Source of the DNA: CAYRIY01 sp964424335
Lineage (GTDB): Bacteria; Bacillota; Limnochordia; DTU080; RSA5
Assembly (NCBI GenBank): GCA_964424335.1
Contig: CAYRIY010000118.1
Span: 1-9,823, forward strand
Length of the DNA: 9,823 nucleotides
Direction of reading: 5' to 3'
The notes beneath the pieces are model-generated. The model was not told where the DNA came from and ran no database searches. It worked only from the letters and a program-made list of their open reading frames with translations. Each line of letters starts with the position of its first letter. The first letter of the stretch is position 1. Shown here one piece after another: positions 1-6,516 of the stretch. A program made the translations under genes and the position numbers.

Positions 1-474
1 GGCACATCCATCGCAGCGCCGCACGTTTCGGGGATCCTAGCGCTAATGATCGCAAGATACCGGGCGTTAGGCCTCGACTACGGCCCCGACGACCTTCGGC
101 AGATCCTCCAGATCACGGCGACGGACCTCAAAACGCCCGGTTGGGATAAAGACACTGGATACGGCCTGGTCAACGCCCATGCGGCCGTAACGGCGGGCGT
201 GCCACGCATCTTCGTTGCAAAGAAAAGCGGCGATGCGCTGGAGGCGCCGCACGCTCCCGTCCGATCGCAACTAGGCGGCGTTTTTACCCTGTCGGGCATG
301 CCGGAAGGGACGTGGTCGCTCTTTGGCTGGGTCGACTCCGACATGAGCGGCACCGTCAACGACGGAGACTACTTTCAAGATTACGGCCTAGTAAACGTCA
401 AGAAGGGGAAGTACGTATCCGTCAACCTCGTACTCACACGCTACGATGGCGATGAGCTGAACGTCACTTGGTAG
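1..474 (+). CDS. S8 (subtilisin-like) serine protease, C-terminal part
   Basis: The gene enters from outside the window, so only 157 residues are visible. They open with GTSIAAPHVSG, the catalytic-serine motif of family S8 peptidases (usually GTSMAAPHVAG); the nucleophile is residue 3 of the fragment. The rest of the S8 domain follows, ending near GYGLVNAHAAV (about residues 53-63). After it comes a small, probably beta-rich C-terminal module of about 90 residues. This contains DSDMSGTVNDGDYF, a D-x-D-x-S-G loop typical of calcium-binding extracellular modules. S8 proteases are normally secreted, but the signal peptide and the Asp and His of the triad lie upstream of the window. The stop codon lies inside the end of the convergent nth gene (11-bp overlap). 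Family call firm; substrate unknown. Confidence 0.93.
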   Translation, partial: GTSIAAPHVSGILALMIARYRALGLDYGPDDLRQILQITATDLKTPGWDKDTGYGLVNAHAAVTAGVPRIFVAKKSGDALEAPHAPVRSQLGGVFTLSGMPEGTWSLFGWVDSDMSGTVNDGDYFQDYGLVNVKKGKYVSVNLVLTRYDGDELNVTW

Positions 475-1123
475 CCTCCATCGTTCGGCGCTTGCCCTCC
501 GGGCAGTAAGGCAGGAGGGGACACACGTCGCACTTCGGTTTGCGGGCCTCGCAGACCTGACGCCCGTGGTGAATCAGCCAGTGGTGCGCTTGAGACCACC
601 GGTCCTTTGGGATGTTCTTCATCAATTGCCGCTCGACGGCCAACGGATTTGGGGCCCTACTTACAAGTCCGAGGCGGTTTGCCACGCGAAAGACGTGCGT
701 GTCGACTGCGATCGCAGGAATGTCGAAAGCGTTGCTGAGCACGACATTTGCCGTCTTGCGACCAACTCCGGGCAGGCTTTCTAGGCTCTCTCGATCCTTG
801 GGCACGTCGCCGCCATACTCCAGCAGAAGTTTCTGGCTCATTGCGACGATGTTCTTGGCCTTGTTGCGAAACAGTCCGAGCTCTTTGATCTCTTCTTCGA
901 GCTCTTTGGGCGTTAGACGGGCGAAATCTTGGGGAGTCTTGTACTTTTGAAATAGTCGGGCGGTCACGAGGTTGACCCGCTCGTCGGTGCACTGAGCGGA
1001 TAATATGGTGGCGACGAGCAATTCGAAGGGATTGCTGTGAATGAGCGCGCATTTCGCGTCGGGATAATGTTCTTCGAGCGCGTCCAGGATCTTCGCACGC
1101 CTTTCGGCCGCTTTCATTTCCAA
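464..1123 (-). CDS. nth: Endonuclease III (DNA glycosylase/AP lyase)
   Basis: Base-excision repair enzyme that removes oxidised pyrimidines and cleaves the abasic site. The 219-aa product has the full family signature: the helix-hairpin-helix LPGVGRKTANVVL with the catalytic lysine at K123, the catalytic aspartate D141 in AVDTHVFRV, and a C-terminal [4Fe-4S] ligand set C191-x6-C198-x2-C201-x5-C207. Length is normal. The start is TTG at 1123, chosen because a GAGGAGA ribosome site lies about 6 nt upstream; an in-frame ATG two codons later (1117) is spaced less well. In many Bacilli nth sits beside dnaD, but not here: it is divergent from an HMA-like gene and overlaps the protease gene tail to tail by 11 bp. 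Product and activity are confident. Confidence 0.97.
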   Translation of the reverse strand: MEMKAAERRAKILDALEEHYPDAKCALIHSNPFELLVATILSAQCTDERVNLVTARLFQKYKTPQDFARLTPKELEEEIKELGLFRNKAKNIVAMSQKLLLEYGGDVPKDRESLESLPGVGRKTANVVLSNAFDIPAIAVDTHVFRVANRLGLVSRAPNPLAVERQLMKNIPKDRWSQAHHWLIHHGRQVCEARKPKCDVCPLLPYCPEGKRRTMEATK

Positions 1124-1163
1124 TTATCTCTCCTCGCTGTCCGAAAATGGCGCAAGGCCCGAT

Positions 1164-1183
1164 CTTGGGCGTCTACTCCCAAG
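1164..1183. repeat. Small inverted repeat between nth and the HMA-like gene
   Basis: CTTGGG (1164-1169) pairs perfectly with CCCAAG (1178-1183) around an 8-nt loop, within the roughly 120-bp divergent spacer. A minus-strand -10-like hexamer TATGAT lies at 1199-1194, pointing toward nth, but no convincing -35 accompanies it. The hairpin could be an operator or a 5' leader structure for nth. A 6-bp stem can also arise by chance in GC-rich DNA. Confidence 0.3.
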
Positions 1184-1244
1184 GCCTAAGGATATCATAG
1201 GGTGAAACATGGAGTAAATGAGGTGAGAGGGGAGGGCAGGCTGA

Positions 1245-1565
1245 ATGGCTCCCGCATGGCGAAACATTTGGGTCGAACCGGAGGCCCGATTGATAAGCGA
1301 TGTGTCGGTCGCCGGCATGCATCGAAGGGCCGAGATCGAGGTGACCGGCCTTGTTTGTCACACGCTTTGTGTAAACAACGCCTACCGATATTTAAGGAAA
1401 GTCGATGGTGTCGAGCGGATCGGGTTTGACCAGGAATCGGACACGTTCATTATCGAGTACGTTGGTACCGCCTCGAAACTGGAAGAGTTGAAACAGGCGA
1501 TTCGCGCATCGGTTGTGGCAAAAGGCCTGCGGCGCGCATTGAGTAGGAAAGGGAACTCGTCATGA
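1245..1565 (+). CDS. Small HMA-like (heavy-metal-associated fold) protein with CxxxC
   Basis: Product of up to 106 aa. Residues about 29-98 follow the beta-alpha-beta-beta-alpha-beta pattern of copper-chaperone/HMA domains: IEVTGLVCHTLCVNN, then a helix ending RKVDGVERIGF, then strand FIIEYVG and helix LEELKQAI. The usual metal loop is GMxCxxC; here it is GLVCHTLC, with three residues between C38 and C42, so binding of Cu(I) or similar is uncertain. Two starts are credible: ATG 1245 (GGGGAGG 9 nt upstream) and TTG 1290 (CGGAGG 5 nt upstream, giving 91 aa and removing a non-conserved N-terminus). The stop is 29 nt before the M24-like gene on the same strand, so the two are probably co-transcribed. 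No metal pump or regulator gene is nearby. Fold call moderate; function unknown. Confidence 0.66.
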   Translation: MAPAWRNIWVEPEARLISDVSVAGMHRRAEIEVTGLVCHTLCVNNAYRYLRKVDGVERIGFDQESDTFIIEYVGTASKLEELKQAIRASVVAKGLRRALSRKGNSS

Positions 1566-1594
1566 TTCGCCGATAGAGTGGAGGCGGTGTAGAG

Positions 1595-2716
1595 TTGTAC
1601 ACGAGCGGAAGTGCAGAGGAGCGACGCCTCGAGTTTAAGGAAAAGCGGTTCAAGGTCGCGAAATGGTTGGCCGCCGTGAAGATGGACGGCCTCTTGCTGC
1701 GGAGGAAAGACAACTTTTCGTGGATTACGTGCGGCGGCGACCATGGCATCGAGCGAGACCGGGAAACGGGCGTCGCGGCTGCTTGGATCGATGCGAACGG
1801 TCTCACGCTCCTTGCTCCCAACAATGAGGTCGCCCGCCTCGACGAAGATGAGCTGGAAGGATTAAATGTCGAGATCGTCGCGTGGCCGTGGTATCGGGAC
1901 GCACAAAAAGAAGTGCACCGCTTTATCGCCGGAAGAAGGGCCGTGTCCGACACCTCCTTTGCGGGCCTTGCCGATCAGCGGGAGTCCTTTGCGCATTTGC
2001 GCTACTCTCTCACAAGACAGGAGATCGAGCGCTATCGCACACTTGGACGTGATGCGGCTCGAGCCGTCGAATCGATCGCGAAAGAATGCCGGCGCGGCGT
2101 CAGCGAGCGACTGCTCGCGTCACGGCTCGAGGAGCGGTTGAGAAGCGAGGGAATGGAGCCCACGGTTCTCCTCGTGGCGGCGGACGATCGCATCGACCGC
2201 TATCGCCATCCGACGCCCACTAATGCACAGGTAAACCATAGGGCGATGTTTGTCGTTTGCGCAAGGAGGCTCGGATTGACCGCGGCGCTCACGCGGATCG
2301 TGCAATTCGGAGACTTGTCGATGGACATGGAGAGCAGGCACCAGGCGGTTTCGGAGATCGACGCCGGCATCATCGCCGCGTCACGCCCGGGGGTGAGGGG
2401 AGCCGACCTGTTTAATCGCCTCTGTGACCTTTACAGTGAGGCCGGGTACCCGGGTGAGTGGGAACTGCACCACCAAGGGGGCGCGATCGGATACGCAAAC
2501 CGAGATTGGCTTGCGTTGCCCGATCAAACCGAGTCGATTTGGCCGAATCAGGCGATGGCCTGGAATCCATCGATTACGGGAACCAAGTCCGAAGATACCA
2601 TCATCGTCGTCGAATCGGGTTTCGAGGTGTTGACAAGAGGGGACGGAACGTGGCCTGAGCGGCAGATTGACGTGGACGGCACACGCATTGCAAGGCCGGA
2701 CATTCTTACGATCTAA
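1595..2716 (+). CDS. M24/creatinase-fold protein lacking most metal ligands
   Basis: A 373-aa protein with the two-domain layout of Xaa-Pro peptidases: a creatinase-like N-terminal domain (about 15-130) and a pita-bread domain (about 140-360). The domain landmarks are recognisable but the dinuclear metal site is not. The first Asp (normally in llDlG) is C222, the second (normally in sDitR) is A231 in AALTR, the His of GHxxG is G296 in HHQGGAIGY, and the first Glu (normally in TiEPg) is N324 in AWNPSI. Only E333 in SEDT remains. Residues around these sites look orderly, with no frameshift or stop, which suggests a maintained non-metallopeptidase role (binding, scaffold or another chemistry) and not decay. 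Start is TTG 1595 with GGAGG 10 nt upstream. It follows the HMA-like gene and overlaps the minus-strand COG0212 gene by 4 bp at the stops. Databases may label it Xaa-Pro aminopeptidase; I would not assume activity. Confidence 0.85.
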   Translation: MYTSGSAEERRLEFKEKRFKVAKWLAAVKMDGLLLRRKDNFSWITCGGDHGIERDRETGVAAAWIDANGLTLLAPNNEVARLDEDELEGLNVEIVAWPWYRDAQKEVHRFIAGRRAVSDTSFAGLADQRESFAHLRYSLTRQEIERYRTLGRDAARAVESIAKECRRGVSERLLASRLEERLRSEGMEPTVLLVAADDRIDRYRHPTPTNAQVNHRAMFVVCARRLGLTAALTRIVQFGDLSMDMESRHQAVSEIDAGIIAASRPGVRGADLFNRLCDLYSEAGYPGEWELHHQGGAIGYANRDWLALPDQTESIWPNQAMAWNPSITGTKSEDTIIVVESGFEVLTRGDGTWPERQIDVDGTRIARPDILTI

Positions 2717-3468
2717 GACCCTTTGCCTCGGGAAACGCGCAATTCCTTTAGGATCGGCATCGCGTCGAGCTCGTCGGGGCTCACCGAGTCCCAGTCGATC
2801 CGGTGCGGCTGGGGGCGATCTTTGGTCGTGCGAATGACCCGGCTGGGCGTCACGATGATGTCGACCGACACGTCGTGGGCCGTGGCGGGAACACCTTTCG
2901 TCACTTGAATGTCGTGGACGGTGGTGGCGACCGGCGCCTCGGCCATGCCAATCTGCCTGAGGATGGCGTACTCCCGATCGGCGTATCCTTCACCTTTGCC
3001 GGCGCGCCGACCGTCGAGGTCGACTGCGACGGTTCCCATGACGACGAGTCCGATGCGGCGGGTCAAGTCGGCGAGTTCGGCAAGGGAAACTGTCCGGCCA
3101 TAGCGGTCCATGTGTGACAGCGAGGCGGCACGTCGAATTTCATCAGCGGGTATTTGAGACGGGTCGAGGAGAACGAAGCCTGCCCGGAGCCTGGGCGCGG
3201 GAACGATCACCATCTTGCCGGCCTCGAGCGCCGCTTGACGAACGTACCGCTGCGGGGCGTCGGGATTTACCTTGACGCATTCGGCCCGCTGAAACTCCGG
3301 AAGCTTCGCGAGGCGCAAGGCAGCGCCTTGGGCGCCGGCGAAGTTGGGGATTCTCCCGTCGACGGGAAATGGAAATCGGTGCACCCGAGCGCTTGCGAGC
3401 GCGTCCCAAACGGCGCGGCGGGCGTCACTCTTTGACGAAAACGGCCCGAGCGGTTTGAATTCACTCAT
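2713..3468 (-). CDS. 5-formyltetrahydrofolate cyclo-ligase-like protein (COG0212 paralogue)
   Basis: A 251-aa protein of the MTHFS/5-FCL superfamily. The best landmark is GKGEGYADREYAIL (residues 157-170), which corresponds to the GxGkGxYDR ATP/folate loop of true 5-formyl-THF cyclo-ligase but differs in detail. The N-terminal stretch, with RVHRFPFPVDGRIPNF and the VKVNPDAPQR segment, is typical of the longer COG0212 paralogues, not the roughly 190-aa canonical enzyme. From memory, comparative genomics on this paralogue linked it to thiamine metabolism and away from cyclo-ligase activity; no thiamine gene is visible here to support that. The ATG at 3468 overlaps the acuC stop (ATGA, 3468-3465), indicating translational coupling; AGAGG lies about 8 nt upstream. 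Family firm, reaction uncertain. Confidence 0.86.
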   Translation of the reverse strand: MSEFKPLGPFSSKSDARRAVWDALASARVHRFPFPVDGRIPNFAGAQGAALRLAKLPEFQRAECVKVNPDAPQRYVRQAALEAGKMVIVPAPRLRAGFVLLDPSQIPADEIRRAASLSHMDRYGRTVSLAELADLTRRIGLVVMGTVAVDLDGRRAGKGEGYADREYAILRQIGMAEAPVATTVHDIQVTKGVPATAHDVSVDIIVTPSRVIRTTKDRPQPHRIDWDSVSPDELDAMPILKELRVSRGKGS

Positions 3469-4646
3469 CGCCGGCGCCTCTTTAGTAGCTCAAGCGAGTT
3501 CTTGAGCGCCTGAGCGGCGGTCTTTCGATTTTCCTCGGCGCGCCACGCCGCTTCAAAATCTGCCGCGTCCTTAATTGGCGTCTGGTCGAGAATGTCGTGC
3601 CATTGACTTGGAAGCGGCACAGGCGCGCGGTCTTGCCAAGCCGCGATCCAGTCGGCGGGAAGCTCTCCTTTCGCAGCATGGTCCGTCAACGTCGCCCAGA
3701 CAAGCCCCCACGCCCTCGGAACTACCTGCCAGTGCGCGTACCCGCCGCCTCCGAGCGCGACCCAGCGCCCTCCGGAGTGCTCATGGGCAAGCCGGTGAAT
3801 AAGGGTTGCCGCCCGCTCCATCGCCTCCGTCGACACAGCTAGGTGCGTGAGCGGATCGAGTCGGTGAGCGTCGCAGCCGTGCTGCGAGATCACGATGTCG
3901 GGCCGAAATGCGTCCAGGGCCTCGGGCACGACCGCTTCGAGGCACTCGAGCCAACTTTCGCCGTCCGTATGAGGCAGCAGAGGGATGTTGATGCAGGCGC
4001 CCTTTCCGTGTCCTTCCCCGATCTCGTCGACGTCGCCAGTGCCGGGAAAAAGGTAGCGGCCGCTTTCATGAATCGAGATCGTCAGTACGTCGGGATCGTC
4101 GTAAAACCCCCACTGGACACCGTCGCCATGGTGGGCGTCGAGGTCGATGTACGCGACTTTGCAGTCCAGCTCTTTTCTCAAGTAAGCTATGGCAACGCCG
4201 ATATCGTTGTAAATGCAAAAACCGGATGCCTTGTCGCGCAGGGCGTGGTGAAGCCCCCCGCCGAAGTTGGCGCAGTGCTCCGCTTCGTTTTCAACCACGC
4301 GCCGCACGGCATCGAGGGTGGCGCCGACTCGGACCGCGGCCGCTTCGTGCATGCGAAGGAAGGCGGGGTTGTCCCCCGTGCCCAGCCCGTGCGATGGGAG
4401 AGCGATGCGGGGCGTCGCATTCCCTGCCGCCTTTACGACTTCGACGTACTCGCGGCGGTGAAACAGCAGCAGCTCCTCGTCCGTTGCCGGTCGGGGCGGC
4501 ACAATGTGCGCCTGGTCCACGAGTCCGGCTCGGGTCACTAGGTCGATGGTGAGTTCTTGGCGAATGGGATGAAACGCGTGATTTGGGCCGAAGCTGTAAC
4601 TTGCGAACTCGGGCCCATGATAATAGAGGCTCGGATGTGTACTCAT
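3465..4646 (-). CDS. acuC: AcuC-type histone-deacetylase-family protein
   Basis: A 393-aa zinc-dependent deacetylase of the arginase/HDAC fold. In Bacillus, AcuC removes acetyl groups from acetyl-CoA synthetase (AcsA) and so reactivates acetate use. All active-site elements are present: the His pair H133-H134 in GGLHHA, zinc ligands D170 and H172 in DLDAHHGDG, zinc ligand D259 in QHGCDAHRLDPL, and transition-state Tyr Y303 in GGGGYAH. The start is placed at ATG 4646 because the family begins near MSTHPSLYYHGPEF and FGPNH. An in-frame TTG at 4715 would add 23 residues without family resemblance, and neither start has a strong ribosome site. The usual partners acuA and acuB are not adjacent; instead acuC is followed, with a 4-bp overlap, by the COG0212 gene. 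Divergent from the YigZ gene. Substrate assignment rests on family alone. Confidence 0.93.
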   Translation of the reverse strand: MSTHPSLYYHGPEFASYSFGPNHAFHPIRQELTIDLVTRAGLVDQAHIVPPRPATDEELLLFHRREYVEVVKAAGNATPRIALPSHGLGTGDNPAFLRMHEAAAVRVGATLDAVRRVVENEAEHCANFGGGLHHALRDKASGFCIYNDIGVAIAYLRKELDCKVAYIDLDAHHGDGVQWGFYDDPDVLTISIHESGRYLFPGTGDVDEIGEGHGKGACINIPLLPHTDGESWLECLEAVVPEALDAFRPDIVISQHGCDAHRLDPLTHLAVSTEAMERAATLIHRLAHEHSGGRWVALGGGGYAHWQVVPRAWGLVWATLTDHAAKGELPADWIAAWQDRAPVPLPSQWHDILDQTPIKDAADFEAAWRAEENRKTAAQALKNSLELLKRRRR

Positions 4647-4756
4647 GGTCCAAATGGGTTCGTTTGCATGCTCGAAGTTCCCTCTTTGGCGGCCTGATCC
4701 TACTTCGTCAAGCAAGGCGCAAGACCAAAGGTAACCAATTGTCGGGAGAGGTATGT

Positions 4757-5395
4757 GTGGAGCAGGGGTATCGATCCGTCAGGAAGCGGAGCGCAGTCGA
4801 AATCGAACGCAAGCGTTCTCGATTCATCGGAATCGCGGCGCCCGTACCGGATGCTATAGGCGCGGAGACGGAGATCGCACGTGCGAGGGAGGAGTATCCC
4901 GGCGCCAGCCACTATTGCTACGCGTATCGCGCCGGTTTAGACGCGCTCGTGGTACGGATGAGCGATGCGGGCGAACCGCAAGGGACGGCGGGCCGCCCGA
5001 TGCTCGAGGTGCTCGAACGCAACGAGCTCGTCAACGTGTGCGTCGTGGTGGTTCGCTACTTCGGAGGCACGCTCCTGGGCGCAGCCGGGCTCGTGCGAGC
5101 ATATTCGGCCGCGGCCAGTGAAGCGGTGGCAGAAGCCGGCATCGTGTCGTTTGCAGCGCACGTGTTGCTTCGGGTGCATTTCGATTACGCGGATTGGTCG
5201 CGTGCGGAGCGGGCGCTGAGGAGCTCGGGCACGCTGGTGACGGGCGTCGAATACGGGGAGAACGTCGCGGTGGAAGTTGCCGCGCCAAAGGAGCGGACGG
5301 CCGACTTTGAGGATCTGGTTACGCAACTCACCGCCGGAAGGAGCGCCGTGCATCGAATCGGTGAGCGCTTTTTACCTACAGCCCCGGAATCGTAG
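4757..5395 (+). CDS. yigZ: YigZ/IMPACT family protein
   Basis: A 212-aa protein of the conserved IMPACT/YigZ (UPF0029) family, whose eukaryotic members are linked to translation control; the bacterial role is not settled. The N-terminal domain carries the hallmark blocks SDAGEPQGTAGRPMLEVL (69-86) and VVVRYFGGTLLGAAGLVRAY (97-116). A C-terminal ferredoxin-like domain of about 65 residues follows (about 137-206). The reading frame stays open back to 4583, but I place the start at GTG 4757. It has GGGAGAGG 5 nt upstream, and the product then begins at EQGYRSV as family members do and has the usual length. TTG 4739 is a weaker alternative. The 3' end overlaps the minus-strand LysM gene by 20 bp. 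Divergent from acuC across about 110 bp with no clear promoter. Confidence 0.93.
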   Translation: MEQGYRSVRKRSAVEIERKRSRFIGIAAPVPDAIGAETEIARAREEYPGASHYCYAYRAGLDALVVRMSDAGEPQGTAGRPMLEVLERNELVNVCVVVVRYFGGTLLGAAGLVRAYSAAASEAVAEAGIVSFAAHVLLRVHFDYADWSRAERALRSSGTLVTGVEYGENVAVEVAAPKERTADFEDLVTQLTAGRSAVHRIGERFLPTAPES

Positions 5396-6011
5396 GCTCA
5401 GCGCCGCGGGGAAGGCGCAGGACCGTGCCGACTTGGATCAGGTTTGGATCTTGAATGTCGTTCAGCTCTACTAAGGCCTGTATGGTCGTGCCGTAACGAA
5501 TTGCAATCGCGGAGAGCGTGTCGCCTCGGCGTACGGTGTACGTCGGTCGCACGGGAACCTGCAGTACGTCGCCTACCTGAATCGAGCCACCCGGCAAATT
5601 GTTCAAATGAACGAGCTCGACGATCGATGCGTCAAACGCCTCTGCCAACGCTTCCAGTGTGTCTCCGTCTCGCACGGTATAAATGATAAACGGCCGCACG
5701 GCGCTGAGCGCCGCAAGCGTCCGCTCACCTACGACGCCATCCGGCTCCAGGCCGTTGGATATTTGAAACGCAATCACGGCACGCTCGGTCTCTTTGCCAA
5801 AGTGGCCGTCGGAACGGATTTGATATCCGATTCGAGCGAGCTCCCGCTGCAAATGAAACACATCGGCGCCCCACGATCCCAAGCTTAGGATGCGCTCACC
5901 GAGCACGAACTCGGCATGTCCTACTCCTGAGACCATGCACGTCACGACGACCGCAAGCAGCACCGCCGCGACAGGACGGTGTCGCTCGCGGGAATGGGCA
6001 CTGTTGTACAT
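5376..6011 (-). CDS. Secreted peptidoglycan-binding protein (PG_binding_1 plus two LysM)
   Basis: A 211-aa exported cell-wall protein. Residues 1-33 form a signal peptide: basic n-region (SRERHR), hydrophobic core AAVLLAVVVTCMV, and a cleavage-like GHA before EF. A PG_binding_1 domain follows (about 42-102; LQRELARIGY, DGHFGKETERAVIAFQ, GVVGERTLAAL). Two LysM repeats come next (about 109-153, YTVRDGDTLEALAEAF; about 157-202, YTVRRGDTLSAIAIRY). The chain ends shortly after the second LysM, so there is no hydrolase domain: it should bind glycan without cutting it, perhaps as a wall or spore-coat component. Start is ATG 6011 with a strong GGGGAGGAGAG site just upstream; the open frame extends to 6095 without support. 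Overlaps yigZ by 20 bp at the 3' end. Confidence 0.93.
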   Translation of the reverse strand: MYNSAHSRERHRPVAAVLLAVVVTCMVSGVGHAEFVLGERILSLGSWGADVFHLQRELARIGYQIRSDGHFGKETERAVIAFQISNGLEPDGVVGERTLAALSAVRPFIIYTVRDGDTLEALAEAFDASIVELVHLNNLPGGSIQVGDVLQVPVRPTYTVRRGDTLSAIAIRYGTTIQALVELNDIQDPNLIQVGTVLRLPRGAEPTIPGL

Positions 6012-6096
6012 TGTCTCTCCTCCCCAAGCTCGAAAGATCGCCACAGTCCTTTCTACACGGCTGTGCGGTTTCCTCTGGTTTCCAATGTCGCTCAAC

Positions 6097-6116
6097 TTCG
6101 GTCGACTTCCGTCGAC
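6097..6116. repeat. Two-copy 10-bp direct repeat in the divergent spacer
   Basis: TTCGGTCGAC is followed directly by TTCCGTCGAC (9 of 10 identical), each ending in the palindrome GTCGAC. It lies between the LysM gene and the zinc-ribbon gene, which diverge across 237 bp. Tandem palindromic half-sites in a divergent promoter region could be an operator, but with only two copies this may be chance. I found no convincing promoter hexamers beside it. Confidence 0.35.
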
Positions 6117-6248
6117 GTTCCGGCGCGATTGGGGGCACGTCGGAAAAGCCTTGCGGCGTAGAGATTGATAGGACCTGAAGGCACGGACGCTTTATGGACA
6201 CGAGAAAGGCAGTTTTTTCGAAGCGTCACGCCGATTAGGAGGAGACCG

Positions 6249-6431
6249 GTGTTCAAGAAACAGTGCACTCGCTGCAACAAAGTAAGCTACAGCTTGAGCG
6301 CGGAAGGACGGTGGATTTGTCCGAAGTGTGGCGCTGATCTCTCCGCGCTGCCGATCATGGTTCGAGACACGAGCACGGCCAATGTATTGCCGGTTCGCGG
6401 CAAGGAGACGACGCGCGTCGACCTCAATTAG
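6249..6431 (+). CDS. Small zinc-ribbon protein
   Basis: A 60-aa protein with two Cys pairs, CTRC near the N-terminus and CPKCG about 20 residues later (KQCTRCNKVSYS, then GRWICPKCGADL). This is the classic spacing for one structural zinc in a rubredoxin-like ribbon. The C-terminal half (about 30 residues, ending RVDLN) has no recognised motif. The start is GTG 6249 because AGGAGGAG (6237-6244) sits 4 nt upstream; the open frame reaches back to 6165, but those 28 residues lie upstream of the ribosome site and lack family character. Such tiny ribbons are common in Bacilli and mostly uncharacterised; nucleic-acid binding or an assembly role is possible. It is monocistronic, with a terminator downstream at 6517-6589. 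Confidence 0.8.
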   Translation: MFKKQCTRCNKVSYSLSAEGRWICPKCGADLSALPIMVRDTSTANVLPVRGKETTRVDLN

Positions 6432-6449
6432 CTTTCGCCTTTGCTTGTT

Positions 6450-6485
6450 GGCGCGCCAAATGTGTGACTAGCGTCACGGCGCGCC
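6450..6485. repeat. Nested inverted repeat with GGCGCGCC arms and a CRP/FNR-like core
   Basis: GGCGCGCC at 6450-6457 is repeated at 6478-6485; being palindromic, the two copies can pair. Inside lies a second inverted repeat, GTGAC (6464-6468) and GTCAC (6473-6477), with loop TAGC. The inner and outer stems stack directly on the 3' side, with a 6-nt bulge on the 5' side. The core TGTGACTAGCGTCACG (6463-6478) matches the CRP/FNR-family consensus TGTGA-N6-TCACA at 9 of 10 specified positions. No T-run follows, so it is not a standard terminator. It may be an operator or an RNA structure at the end of the zinc-ribbon transcript. Confidence 0.5.
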
Positions 6486-6516
6486 GACCTTCGCCCGGAG
6501 TACACTTAGGTTCAAA

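Noticed and set aside
3843..4541. 232-codon open frame on the plus strand opposite acuC
   Set aside because: It is a complementary-strand shadow of a well-supported deacetylase gene; no domain recognised and no ribosome site.
4583..4756. 58-residue N-terminal extension of the YigZ frame
   Set aside because: It has no family resemblance, overlaps the acuC start region, and the good ribosome site lies just before GTG 4757.
4647..4756. Divergent promoter between acuC and yigZ, including TTGACG on the minus strand at about 4712-4707
   Set aside because: A -35-like hexamer is present, but no -10 at 16-18 bp fits (CAAAGA); not supported.
6165..6196. Possible promoter (TTGATA with TTTATG) for the zinc-ribbon gene
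   Set aside because: The spacing is 20 bp and the -10 match is poor; not strong enough to list.
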